Positions 45,415 through 52,672 of a stretch of DNA of 64,000 nt are shown here, in pieces. Location: NCBI RefSeq assembly GCF_021732705.1, contig NZ_JAKFUM010000015.1:1-64000 (forward strand), read 5' to 3'. Origin of the DNA: Nevskia sp. (GTDB lineage: Bacteria; Pseudomonadota; Gammaproteobacteria; Nevskiales; Nevskiaceae). The notes beneath the pieces were generated by a model. The model was not told the DNA's origin, made no database searches, and saw nothing but the letters and a program-made list of their open reading frames with translations. The translations under genes were made by a program, and so were the position numbers. Each line of letters begins with the position of its first letter. The stretch's first letter is position 1.

Positions 45415-46052
45415 TCTGCTGACGCCCTTCGAGATCCGCAGTCTTGCGACTGCGGCACCCTGCTTTGCCTTACGCGATCGTGCCTCTGCCAGAGGACCCT
45501 TTCACTGCCGTAGCTTTTAACTACCGGTTCACAGGTTCACTACTACGACGCCTCCGTTCAAGCCGATTCTCAGCGCACCTCTCGATGCGTAGCCATGGGT
45601 GCCGCCCATGGAAAACCGGCCAGAATCCCAGCTTGGTGAAAACGGACTTTCGGATGGTTTTAGGTGCCTCCTGTGCCTGCCTTTGAGGTCGTGCTGATAG
45701 CCGCACGCAGCATCAAATTTCCGGTTATGAAGTGTCTCAGTTCACCGTACTTTTCCTCTCAGGACAGACGTTCGGATGGAGGTTCCTAATCGTCACCACA
45801 CCATCAACTGACCCCTCTGCTCTACCTCATCACCTCGTGCCTCTCGGTTGTCCTTCCGTCGTTAGATTCCCCCGCGCGATCCATTGCTGGCCGCGGGTTT
45901 CACGTCACTTCGGGCAGGACCGATTGCTGGCTGCCAGCCTGGCAAGGCACTACATGTTTTGGCGAGGGATTGTTCAGCGTATTTTCCGGTTGCCCGGATA
46001 GCCCACCGGCCGCATTTGCGGCAATCACGTTGTTCACTATTATCTGGCGCAC
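45415..46052 (-). ncRNA. Group II intron 5'-half-like RNA (domains I-III, putative)
   Basis: Read on the minus strand, the segment opens with GTGCGCCAG, the canonical bacterial group II 5' end. Short GNRA-capped stems follow (GCCGC/GCGGC; CCGG-GCAA-CCGG) and phrases I recall from bacterial group II domain I: a GAACGGAGGCGTCGTAGTAG motif at 45559-45540, as commonly seen just before intron-encoded reverse transcriptase genes. A GCAA-capped stem occupies 45455-45436. No reverse transcriptase follows. The identification rests on remembered consensus, not an alignment; a covariance search is needed. Confidence 0.5.
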
Positions 46053-46098
46053 CACTCGATCCTTGACTGGATCGCCGCATTCGCGGTCATGAATTGCT

Positions 46099-46172
46099 GT
46101 GGTCTAAGCCGGCAGTTACCTGCCTGGCTTGACCCCAAACCGGACGTGCGCGTTTTCCGCCGCATCCGGCTC
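46099..46172 (-). ncRNA. Group II intron domain V and VI (3' end)
   Basis: On the minus strand GAGCCGGA pairs with TCCGGTTT, with the catalytic AGC triad, a CG bulge and a GAAAA-capped upper stem: a slightly non-canonical domain V. It is followed by a domain VI hairpin (GGTC...GACC, AGCC/GGCT and GGCAG/CTGCC with a GTAA loop). A bulged A lies in TTAGACC, seven bases from a 3' AC end. This arrangement is specific for group II introns. Its 3' end lies 46 bp before the GTGCG 5'-like end, in reversed order compared with a normal intron. Confidence 0.7.
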
Positions 46173-46553
46173 TCTGCTTAAGAACCACGATCATCTGATT
46201 GACCTCCGGCTGGCAGGCACGGAGCACGACTGGCAGTCGTGAAAAGAGGGTGGCGCCCTCATCAAATGACATGGCTCACGAGGTTGTACTGCTCGTCACA
46301 TTGTGAAAGAACGCGGGCCTGGCGAGGCCCTTTCGTAGCGCGTATTGGCTGGCGTGCCACGAATCGTTGTTCGGCCATCCACGGAGGGATCTTGGGATTG
46401 CGTCATTGCTACCGCAATGCCTTATCCCCACTTCTATGTAAACGAGCTAACCTCATGACGTAGAAAGTGAAAACCCGCTTCGAGAAGTAAATCGCTCAGA
46501 TTCGCGAAACATCGGATACCGCTCTGTTGATTCCATCAACGAGCACTCCATCA

Positions 46554-47816
46554 ATGCTTCATCCAGTAACCGCACATCCCGGTATTGCCAGCATCCGTCG
46601 ATGCCAGAAAGCCATCGCCCGGGATTACATATTGGCAAACCTTTCACGGTATCCGATCAGACCAATTTTTGAAGACGTTGCACACCTTGTCGTCGAGCAT
46701 TTCTTTCCACAGGCGGTTCAACGCGGCAACACCGCGAACGTCTCCGACCTTGTACAACTCATGGTGCATGCGTTTGTACTCGCGCCGCTTGAATACCGAT
46801 TGCCTGGCGTCTATCGCCCCGACTGGGGCATCGGAACGGTACTGTCTTGGTTTCGACGCTGTCTCGGAAAGCACACCGGGCAATGGTACTGGTGTATGCC
46901 CGATGTGGTGATTGATCGTTCACCTCAGCAGGTGCATGATCAATTCACCAAGGTGGTGCATATTCGTGACACCTTGTTTGTCGACGGCGCGGTAGAAGCC
47001 CTGTGTAATCTTGCGTGCAGCGGCGGGCGAAAATCCGAAGCAGCTCGACAGGTACTTGATCCGTTCGCTGCGGCTTCCCTCGATATTTCCATTGATGACC
47101 TTTTCAATGTCCGAGCTTCTTCACCCATTCGGCGCAAACTGCGTGCAAGCGGGCGGTGGGTGGCCAGTTACCTCAGGAAGGGAGAACGCGCAGTACTGAT
47201 CGCGGACGCAGAAACTGCACGTGCGAGTGCATCCGGACGGTTTCGGTGGAATGACATCCGCGTCACACCGCTGCTTTGGCAAGATTACGTCATTGAGTGG
47301 ATCAACAAGGATAACCACCTTCGTATCCGTCTTGACCACAAGGTCATCACCTCGGCGTTGCGTGAGATCAAGCAACTCGATAAGGCGCACAGCCATCCTC
47401 GCCGAAGGTTCGCTGCAATCACCAAGTTCGTACATCGCTTTTTGACGACACACCGATACGCCACAGGTAGTCTGGTAGCACTCCAGGAATTCAATCACAT
47501 TGTCGGTAGTCGGGTCGCCAAGAGCATCACCGCCACAGTGCCATCCTTGGTGTACCCGAGCAGGTCAGTACAGGTATACGACAAGCTCGTATTGCCGATC
47601 ACCAATCCGTTCCTTACAACGAGTACTGGTGATGTCGCCGGAGGTGATCGGTCGGGAGGCATAAGTAATGCTACTTGGCTCAGCTTTTGGAATCCCTATC
47701 GAAGTGTCACCGGCGGCCTCTCGGTGTATGACGACATTCGTGATGACGTCGATTCCGGTTTGGGTGACCGGGATATGGAATTAGATCAGGGCGCAGAGGA
47801 GCCAGATCGTCGATGA
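46554..47816 (+). CDS. Orphan protein, 420 residues, no known family
   Basis: An open frame far longer than expected by chance at this moderate GC. The predicted protein mixes helices (HLVVEHFFPQAVQRGNTANV, CLGKHTGQWYWCM) with a central basic segment (SPIRRKLRASGRWVASYLRKG). RLDHKVITSALREIKQLDK follows, and the C-terminus is acidic (DDVDSGLGDRDMELDQGAEE). No enzyme motif, signal peptide or membrane segment was recognised. The minus-strand frames opposite it do not contain reverse transcriptase motifs. The start is uncertain (ATG at 46554 or an upstream TTG). It could be island cargo of unknown function. Confidence 0.5.
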   Translation: MLHPVTAHPGIASIRRCQKAIARDYILANLSRYPIRPIFEDVAHLVVEHFFPQAVQRGNTANVSDLVQLMVHAFVLAPLEYRLPGVYRPDWGIGTVLSWFRRCLGKHTGQWYWCMPDVVIDRSPQQVHDQFTKVVHIRDTLFVDGAVEALCNLACSGGRKSEAARQVLDPFAAASLDISIDDLFNVRASSPIRRKLRASGRWVASYLRKGERAVLIADAETARASASGRFRWNDIRVTPLLWQDYVIEWINKDNHLRIRLDHKVITSALREIKQLDKAHSHPRRRFAAITKFVHRFLTTHRYATGSLVALQEFNHIVGSRVAKSITATVPSLVYPSRSVQVYDKLVLPITNPFLTTSTGDVAGGDRSGGISNATWLSFWNPYRSVTGGLSVYDDIRDDVDSGLGDRDMELDQGAEEPDRR

Positions 47817-48122
47817 CGGCCTTGGCAGAAAATCGATGAAATATTGCGATATTTCGAATAATCGCGATCAATCATTTTCATTCGGTGAAATCTCGCGGAA
47901 TGATTGGCGGGGTCTCGGGATAATTTACTAGGGAAATCGCATTGATGCTGTTGCGAAGTCCTCAGTCGGTTGTCGGTAGCGGCATATTGAGCAGCGACGC
48001 CGCGCACCAAGAGCACGTCCACACCCTTGGTCAACTTGCGCATCCGCTTCACTGGTGTGTCGCTTCAGTATCAGCATGAAGAATCCTCCGTGATTCAGAT
48101 TGAAGCACATACCACTGCAAGC
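47817..48122. other. Intergenic stretch with AT-rich hairpin
   Basis: About 306 bp without a gene. A 7-bp perfect hairpin (GAAATAT-TGCG-ATATTTC, 47838-47855) follows the orphan gene by about 20 bp and may terminate its transcript. AT-richer than both flanks. Confidence 0.5.
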
Positions 48123-48422
48123 TCACTGGCGACGCATGCGTTCTTCCTTTTCTCGGAGGTACGCGGCGAAGTGCTCTGCCTGCATGCGGCGATAAAGTTT
48201 TTCTAGTGCGCGCGCAGTACGCCAAAACCGAAAGCTTTGGTTTAGGTAAAAGGACGCCAAGAAAGCGCTCCAGCCCGTCAGTCGGAACCGGTCGTTCGCC
48301 GCATCGAGCAGTATCGTTGCGGCGATAGCGAACGAGATCGCCGAGATCACCACGCGCGGCAGGCACTCGCGTTTCCACCGCATGAAACGCATGACCTTCA
48401 TGTTCCGTTCTAGCGGGGTCAT
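48123..48422 (-). CDS. Small membrane protein
   Basis: A 99-residue protein with a hydrophobic helix (VVISAISFAIAATILLDAA) and a second moderately hydrophobic segment (GWSAFLASFYLNQSF). A positively charged C-terminus (LYRRMQAEHFAAYLREKEERMRRQ) completes it. No family is recognised. Its ATG overlaps the stop of the zinc-ribbon gene (ATGA), so the two form a coupled pair. Confidence 0.65.
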   Translation of the reverse strand: MTPLERNMKVMRFMRWKRECLPRVVISAISFAIAATILLDAANDRFRLTGWSAFLASFYLNQSFRFWRTARALEKLYRRMQAEHFAAYLREKEERMRRQ

Positions 48423-48769
48423 GGGGTCGGCTCGCAGAAGGGCAGCAGGGACTGCACGCGGACGATCCGGTTTGTGTCGATGTCGAAGGCTGCGAACCGG
48501 TAGACCGCATAAGGCTTGGCGCGCGCCGACCGGGCTTCACGAACGAGCTTGGCAAGTAAGGCCCTCGGTCTTTCGACCGGTCGATCAGCGCATTCGCTGC
48601 AGATATCGCCAGAGATGGAGCTTCCATCGCCACCGCCGAGCGTCATCGTCCGGAAAGCCACTTTTTTCCGTCTTGGCCACGGATCGCGCAGGCTGACCTC
48701 GCCGCACCAGTCGCATACGACCCCGACCGCAACGGGGTTCACGACCGCCATTGATCGAACGATCTTCAT
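48419..48769 (-). CDS. Zinc-ribbon-like small protein
   Basis: A 116-residue protein with two CxxC knuckles, CDWCGE near residue 20 and CSECAD near residue 57, separated by a basic loop. This is the layout of a treble-clef or ribbon zinc site that could bind nucleic acid. The C-terminal half (YRFAAFDIDTNRIVRVQSLL) is beta-rich. A strong GGAGGAG lies before the ATG. It overlaps the membrane-protein gene by four bases; function is unknown. Confidence 0.7.
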   Translation of the reverse strand: MKIVRSMAVVNPVAVGVVCDWCGEVSLRDPWPRRKKVAFRTMTLGGGDGSSISGDICSECADRPVERPRALLAKLVREARSARAKPYAVYRFAAFDIDTNRIVRVQSLLPFCEPTP

Positions 48770-48786
48770 TCGGCTCCTCCTGAAGA

Positions 48787-48816
48787 GCCTCGGCCACCGA
48801 TGCCGGTGGCCGAGGC
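48787..48816. terminator. 12-bp GC-rich hairpin
   Basis: GCCTCGGCCACC and GGTGGCCGAGGC flank a GATGCC loop, downstream of the lipoprotein gene on the minus strand. There is no T-run, so terminator activity would be weak. The left arm contains the last eleven bases before the 3' end of tRNA-Phe (CCTCGGCCACC) in the same orientation, so an attachment-site remnant is an alternative. Confidence 0.5.
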
Positions 48817-48872
48817 GTATAGCGACCTGCCCGCAGCACAGGTAGTCACACCCTTGACATCAACCGATCAGC

Positions 48873-49802
48873 TCAGGGTGCCGTGTTCGGCAACGACAGG
48901 TCCGGTGCCGCCAGCAGCGACGACCAGGCGTACTGACCCGCCGACCCCGGGAAGTTAATCTGCCCGCCGATCGGGTCGATGGTCAGGGTTAGCAGTCCTG
49001 CATTCGTCACCCCGGTTCCGATGACATCGGTGGCGGTCGGTCCGAAGCTCCGGGCATAACGAAACGATCCGCTGACTGGTGCACCGATGCTTCGTACTGC
49101 GACCGCGGCAGCAACTGCTGCCCTCAGATCTGAAGGCAACAACATCACTCCAAGATTGCCATCCGACAAAGCCCGCGACCGGACGTTCGAGCCCCCGAAA
49201 TTGGCATTACCCGTTGCCGGATCGAAAGCGACATTGATCCGGGCATCCGAGAACTGCACGCTCTGACCATTCGGCGCCGTCAGTACCAAGGCGACGTCGT
49301 TCCCGCCAAACGACTCGACCTGAACGGCCCCACCCGGCGACAGCGTTGTCAGCCCGGCGCTGTTCTCATAGCGCATCGAATAGCCATCGATCACGACATC
49401 CGCAGACCAGCTGATGTTGAACGTCCCGGTTCCGTCGCCATTCAGCCGGATCAGGAACTGGCGGACCTGCATCGTCCCATTGACGCGTCCGATGGCTTCG
49501 GCACAGTTGGAAAACTGGATCGAAGCACTCGGGTCAGCACCAGCCGTGGGGGTGGTATCGGCATAGGTGGCAGTTCCACCACCAGTGCAAGTAACCGCAC
49601 CAGCGCGTCGCTCGCCGATGTCGACCTCCGTCAGGTTCGCAAGCATCAGCGACCCGAGTCCCTGCATGTAGCGGTAAACTGCAGCCGACCGGGCTGCTTC
49701 GACATCGGCGAGATTCGAGCGACGATCGGGGGTGCCACTACCGCCGCCGCAGCCGGAGAGCAGCAGCGTGAACAGCAGGATCAACAGGTTGCGGGTTTGC
49801 AT
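48873..49802 (-). CDS. Lipoprotein of unknown function
   Basis: A 309-residue predicted lipoprotein. Signal and lipobox LLSGC (Cys near residue 19) are followed by a Gly/Ser linker and a beta-rich, low-charge body (TFNISWSADVVIDGYSMRYEN, NDVALVLTAPNGQSVQFSD). One Cys pair (TCTGGG and SNCAEA) may form a disulfide. Many Asn/Gly/Thr residues suggest an outer-membrane or surface domain. The ATG at 49802 has GGAGG eight bases upstream. Next to another lipoprotein on the same strand; no family recognised. Confidence 0.75.
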   Translation of the reverse strand: MQTRNLLILLFTLLLSGCGGGSGTPDRRSNLADVEAARSAAVYRYMQGLGSLMLANLTEVDIGERRAGAVTCTGGGTATYADTTPTAGADPSASIQFSNCAEAIGRVNGTMQVRQFLIRLNGDGTGTFNISWSADVVIDGYSMRYENSAGLTTLSPGGAVQVESFGGNDVALVLTAPNGQSVQFSDARINVAFDPATGNANFGGSNVRSRALSDGNLGVMLLPSDLRAAVAAAVAVRSIGAPVSGSFRYARSFGPTATDVIGTGVTNAGLLTLTIDPIGGQINFPGSAGQYAWSSLLAAPDLSLPNTAP

Positions 49803-49962
49803 GGTGTGACCTCCAATCAGACATCTGTCAGGAAGCGACACGGCACATCGCCCGGCAGGGCAGATGTACCGAGACGCAGGGTTAGCCAGAACGACGGGCA
49901 GCCGCGCCCGTCAGGCCGTCAATAAAGAAAGAGGGAGGGGTGCTTCTGGCTGAGCGATCAGC

Positions 49963-50658
49963 TCATCGGGCTTTGCCCAGCACGCGCTCGTACTCCGGCG
50001 CCACGACCGGAATCTGGCTGATGGCTTTGCCAACGCGCTCGCCATCCGCGTCCGTGGTGGGCGGGAAGCTCTTGTACAAGCTGCCCATCACGAAGCCGGA
50101 CACCTGTCGCGCAAGTCCGGCGTAGTCCTCGGCAATCTCGGCCCGCTTCTCGTCGAGGATCTGGCCGCTGACGGCATCGGTAAACACCAGCTTGCCGCGA
50201 ATCTTGTCGCCGACGGTCAGGCGCTGGATCAGGTTGCGGTCATAGGCGTCCTCGACGAAGTTCAGGATCAGAATCCGTCCGCTACACTCCACCATGACCC
50301 GGCAGACCTGAATCGGCGCCTTGACCGATGCCGCAACAGCGGTCGTGTAACTCGCGAGATTCTCGGCAAATGCCGCCGGCAGTTCCGGCACCGCATCCCG
50401 AGGCTGGATGTCCGCCAGCACCAGCACGCTGTCGATTTCCCGGAACAGCGGCTTGGCGTTCTGAAGATCCTTGACCGAGGTCACCGCGTGATAACCGGTC
50501 GTGACCGAGCGGGCCGAGTCATACAGGCCGATGGCGGACTGCGCGGTGTCGACCGCTGCACAACCGGACAGCAGCACGCCGACGATGATCATCGAAAGCC
50601 ATTGGGCCTGCGTGATGAAGAGGGGCAGAAAGGGAAGTGTGATGTTGTGTCGATCCAT
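49963..50658 (-). CDS. Lipoprotein, possibly DUF4410-like
   Basis: A 231-residue predicted lipoprotein with a long N-terminal hydrophobic segment and the lipobox LLSGC (Cys near residue 33). The body contains QVCRVMVECSGRILILNFVEDAYDRNLIQRL and GDKIRGKLVFTDAVSGQILDEKRAEIAEDY. This resembles the DUF4410 type, but the match is weak. It was probably made with the neighbouring lipoprotein. The start at 50658 is the first that gives a normal signal length; a longer frame upstream looks noncoding. Confidence 0.7.
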   Translation of the reverse strand: MDRHNITLPFLPLFITQAQWLSMIIVGVLLSGCAAVDTAQSAIGLYDSARSVTTGYHAVTSVKDLQNAKPLFREIDSVLVLADIQPRDAVPELPAAFAENLASYTTAVAASVKAPIQVCRVMVECSGRILILNFVEDAYDRNLIQRLTVGDKIRGKLVFTDAVSGQILDEKRAEIAEDYAGLARQVSGFVMGSLYKSFPPTTDADGERVGKAISQIPVVAPEYERVLGKAR

Positions 50659-50816
50659 CGCAGTGTTTCTCCGTGTGGGTGATTCGGTAGTGCCCGCAGT
50701 CCGATGGGCAGCAACGGGGCTGACCCAGCGGAGGGTTCTGATCAAACCGCAGCAACTGTCCTGATTGTTACTCATAGAGCGTGGCTTCATAAAGCAGGTC
50801 TCCGTACGTTCTGTGA

Positions 50817-51080
50817 ATGCCGTCGCATCCGCAGTTGTTGTTGGTGGGGCAGCGCCTTCGGGCGCTGCGGGAAGCGCGTGGCCTCAGTCAGGAAAACTTC
50901 GCTCTGGAAGCCGGCATCGCGAGGAGCTACTACGGCGCCATCGAGCGTGGCCTGCGCAACGTCGCCGCCTTGAACCTGATCCGGATTGCCGCGGCCCTTG
51001 GTGTGGAAGTGGGCGAGCTGTTCCCGGAAATGACGACCTTGCAGAAGGACCGTAAACGCCGCCCCCGTCAGGACGGATAG
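50817..51080 (+). CDS. XRE-family DNA-binding protein
   Basis: An 87-residue Cro/C1-type regulator. The helix-turn-helix occupies about residues 10-65: LRALREARGLSQENFALEAGIARSYYGAIERG. The body ends with AAALGVEVGELFPE, and a short basic tail follows. It probably binds as a dimer and may regulate the neighbouring lipoprotein or HD genes. Its end overlaps the converging HD gene by 13 bp. The ATG opens a plausible protein but has no strong ribosome-binding site. Confidence 0.88.
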   Translation: MPSHPQLLLVGQRLRALREARGLSQENFALEAGIARSYYGAIERGLRNVAALNLIRIAAALGVEVGELFPEMTTLQKDRKRRPRQDG

Positions 51081-52015
51081 CCGTCCCGGTCCTGAATCCG
51101 GATGTAGCGCTTCAGCTGCCCGTTGAGCCGACGATCTGCCGTCGCGTAATGGCGGGGCGAGGCTTTGAAGGCCGCGATCTGCCCATCCCGCGTGGCACTG
51201 AGCCGGTCCGCCATCGCCACCGCCACGGCTTCCGGACAGGCGGCATGCTCGCAGCGTGCTTCCTTGCTGATCAGGTAGGTCAGCATGTCGGCGCAGGCGG
51301 CATGGGTTTCGGCACGCAGGCGCGGCAACTCGGTCGCGATTTCGATGACCGATCGCGTCTCGTGCATGATCAGCGGGTTGTTGTAGGCCGAGCGTATCCA
51401 TTCGATCTTGCCGAGGTCATGCAGGATCGCTGCGGCAATCGCCGTGTCCTTCGACTCCTGGTTGGCGAAGGTCGCGGCACTCAGTCCGGCCACGATGACC
51501 GCGCACTCATGGCTGTGGATCGCTAACCCACCGGGAAAGGCGTGATGCGCTTCCCGAGATGCCCGAGCCTTGAAGAAGTACGGGTAGACGTTGTCTGAAC
51601 CCAGCACCCGATGCACGAAGCGGGCGATCGGCCGGCTCGGCATCTGCTCGAGGATGTCGATCAGCCCGTGCAGCGCCGGAACGGCCTCATCGGCACAGGC
51701 CGACCGCGGGACCACCAGCAGGTTGGGGTCCTTGTTTTCGGGCCGCTCCATGAAGTCGATCAGCAAACCGAATTCCGGATGCTCGTGATCCATCGGGAAG
51801 CCCCACATCTGATGGACGTTGCCAATCAGGCTCGACGGCTTGATCGGCCCTTCCGGCATGAACCGGGCCTTGTACGGGCCGTAGGCGTCTTCGATCACCA
51901 GATCGAGGAAGGGTGGCTCCTTCGCATCGACAAGGGACGACATGATCCGGAAGTCGTGGTTGACCAGCCGGTCGATGTCGTGGAGATCCACGCGCAACTG
52001 TTGATGCTTGTTCAT
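51068..52015 (-). CDS. HD-domain protein, TraI/MobH relaxase-like fragment
   Basis: A 315-residue protein. Its centre carries an HD-type metal site, with EAHHAFPGGLAIHSHECAVIV followed by AAAILHDLGKIEW. This HHxxxGGxxxH...HDxGK layout resembles the HD relaxase of MobH (TraI_2-type) conjugative elements. The C-terminal relaxase accessory region is missing, so it is either a truncated relaxase or an independent HD phosphohydrolase. RPIARFVHRVLGSDNVYPYF supports a regulatory N-terminal half. It is divergent from the XRE gene at 52197 and shares a palindromic upstream region. The ATG at 52015 is the first well-placed start. Confidence 0.8.
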   Translation of the reverse strand: MNKHQQLRVDLHDIDRLVNHDFRIMSSLVDAKEPPFLDLVIEDAYGPYKARFMPEGPIKPSSLIGNVHQMWGFPMDHEHPEFGLLIDFMERPENKDPNLLVVPRSACADEAVPALHGLIDILEQMPSRPIARFVHRVLGSDNVYPYFFKARASREAHHAFPGGLAIHSHECAVIVAGLSAATFANQESKDTAIAAAILHDLGKIEWIRSAYNNPLIMHETRSVIEIATELPRLRAETHAACADMLTYLISKEARCEHAACPEAVAVAMADRLSATRDGQIAAFKASPRHYATADRRLNGQLKRYIRIQDRDGYPS

Positions 52016-52106
52016 CTTCAGCCTCACAGGACGCGGTTTGTGCCGACCGGGTCCGCCCAAAGCGTCTTTACGCGTCTCCGCATAGAAAATGATGCGCGGG
52101 ACAAGG

Positions 52107-52180
52107 AAATGACGTGCACTACATCATATTGGTACGCAGATAATCGCTTGTCAAGCATATTGCTACGCTGCACGTCATTT
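52107..52180. promoter_or_regulatory. Divergent control region with a 12-bp inverted repeat
   Basis: AAATGACGTGCA (52107-52118) and TGCACGTCATTT (52169-52180) form a perfect 12-bp inverted repeat. Inside it lie two near-identical direct repeats, CATATTGGTACGCAG and CATATTGCTACGCTG. A TTGACA -35-like element reads toward the HD gene on the minus strand, within these arms. This is a likely operator for the XRE protein at 52197. Confidence 0.6.
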
Positions 52181-52196
52181 CAGTGAGGCGCAGCCC

Positions 52197-52418
52197 ATGA
52201 TTCGGTGTCGCTTGGCGTTCCTCCTCGCGGAGAGAAAGCTGAAGATCGCAGATGTATCTCGGGACACCGGGCTGAATCGCAGCACGCTCACGGCCATGTA
52301 CTACGAGACCACGCAGCGCATCGACCTCGAATCGGTCAACGCGCTCTGTCGATACTTCGGCTGCAAGGTCGAGGATCTTTTTGTCTACGTCCCGGACGGG
52401 GACGCCAAGGCCGACTAA
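52197..52418 (+). CDS. XRE-family DNA-binding protein (small)
   Basis: A 73-residue Cro/C1-type helix-turn-helix protein: LAFLLAERKLKIADVSRDTGLNRSTLTAMYY, then LESVNALCRYFGCKVEDLFVYVPD. The length suggests a repressor without a separate ligand domain. It starts 17 bp after the right arm of the 12-bp inverted repeat, so autoregulation and control of the divergent HD gene are likely. ATG start; no strong ribosome-binding site. Confidence 0.88.
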   Translation: MIRCRLAFLLAERKLKIADVSRDTGLNRSTLTAMYYETTQRIDLESVNALCRYFGCKVEDLFVYVPDGDAKAD

Positions 52419-52506
52419 GGCCGGGCAACGTCCAGCGGTGTGCAGCTTTTGTTTTGCCGCTGTTGTGTCAGATTTCAACGATGCGTTTTTGTCCTCGTCT
52501 TCAACA

Positions 52507-52530
52507 TTTTCGGAACATCAGTTCCGAAAA
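52507..52530. terminator. 10-bp perfect hairpin
   Basis: TTTTCGGAAC-ATCA-GTTCCGAAAA, about 90 bp after the small XRE gene and 143 bp before the methyltransferase gene. Its AT-rich flanks make it a possible terminator, or a protein-binding palindrome. Confidence 0.5.
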
Positions 52531-52672
52531 GCCCCGCCGGCAAGGCGGCCAGGCCGGCGAGGCCAGCCGGGAGCGCGAGGGCAGGTCCCTTTCAATCAAA
52601 GCTGGCGCGGTTGAAGAGATGCCAGGTCTGTTGGCCTTCAAGTCTTGAGCGGTACGGTTCAGGGAGAACGAC

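Larger units (their letters stand above)
44952..46553. other. Protein-gene-poor stretch upstream of the R-M operon
   Basis: About 1.6 kb, less GC-rich than the core, with only short frames and no credible start signals. It contains a perfect 13-bp hairpin, a group II intron 5'-half-like segment and a domain V-VI-like segment, all read on the minus strand (separate entries). Confidence 0.7.

Noticed and set aside
45444..46272. Short open frames on both strands between the R-M operon and the orphan gene
   Set aside because: They lack start signals and lie on the group II intron-like RNA, whose structure explains the sequence better.
46190..47816. A reverse transcriptase on the minus strand belonging to the group II domain V-VI
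   Set aside because: I read all three minus frames and found no YADD, DADI-type or maturase motifs and several stop codons.
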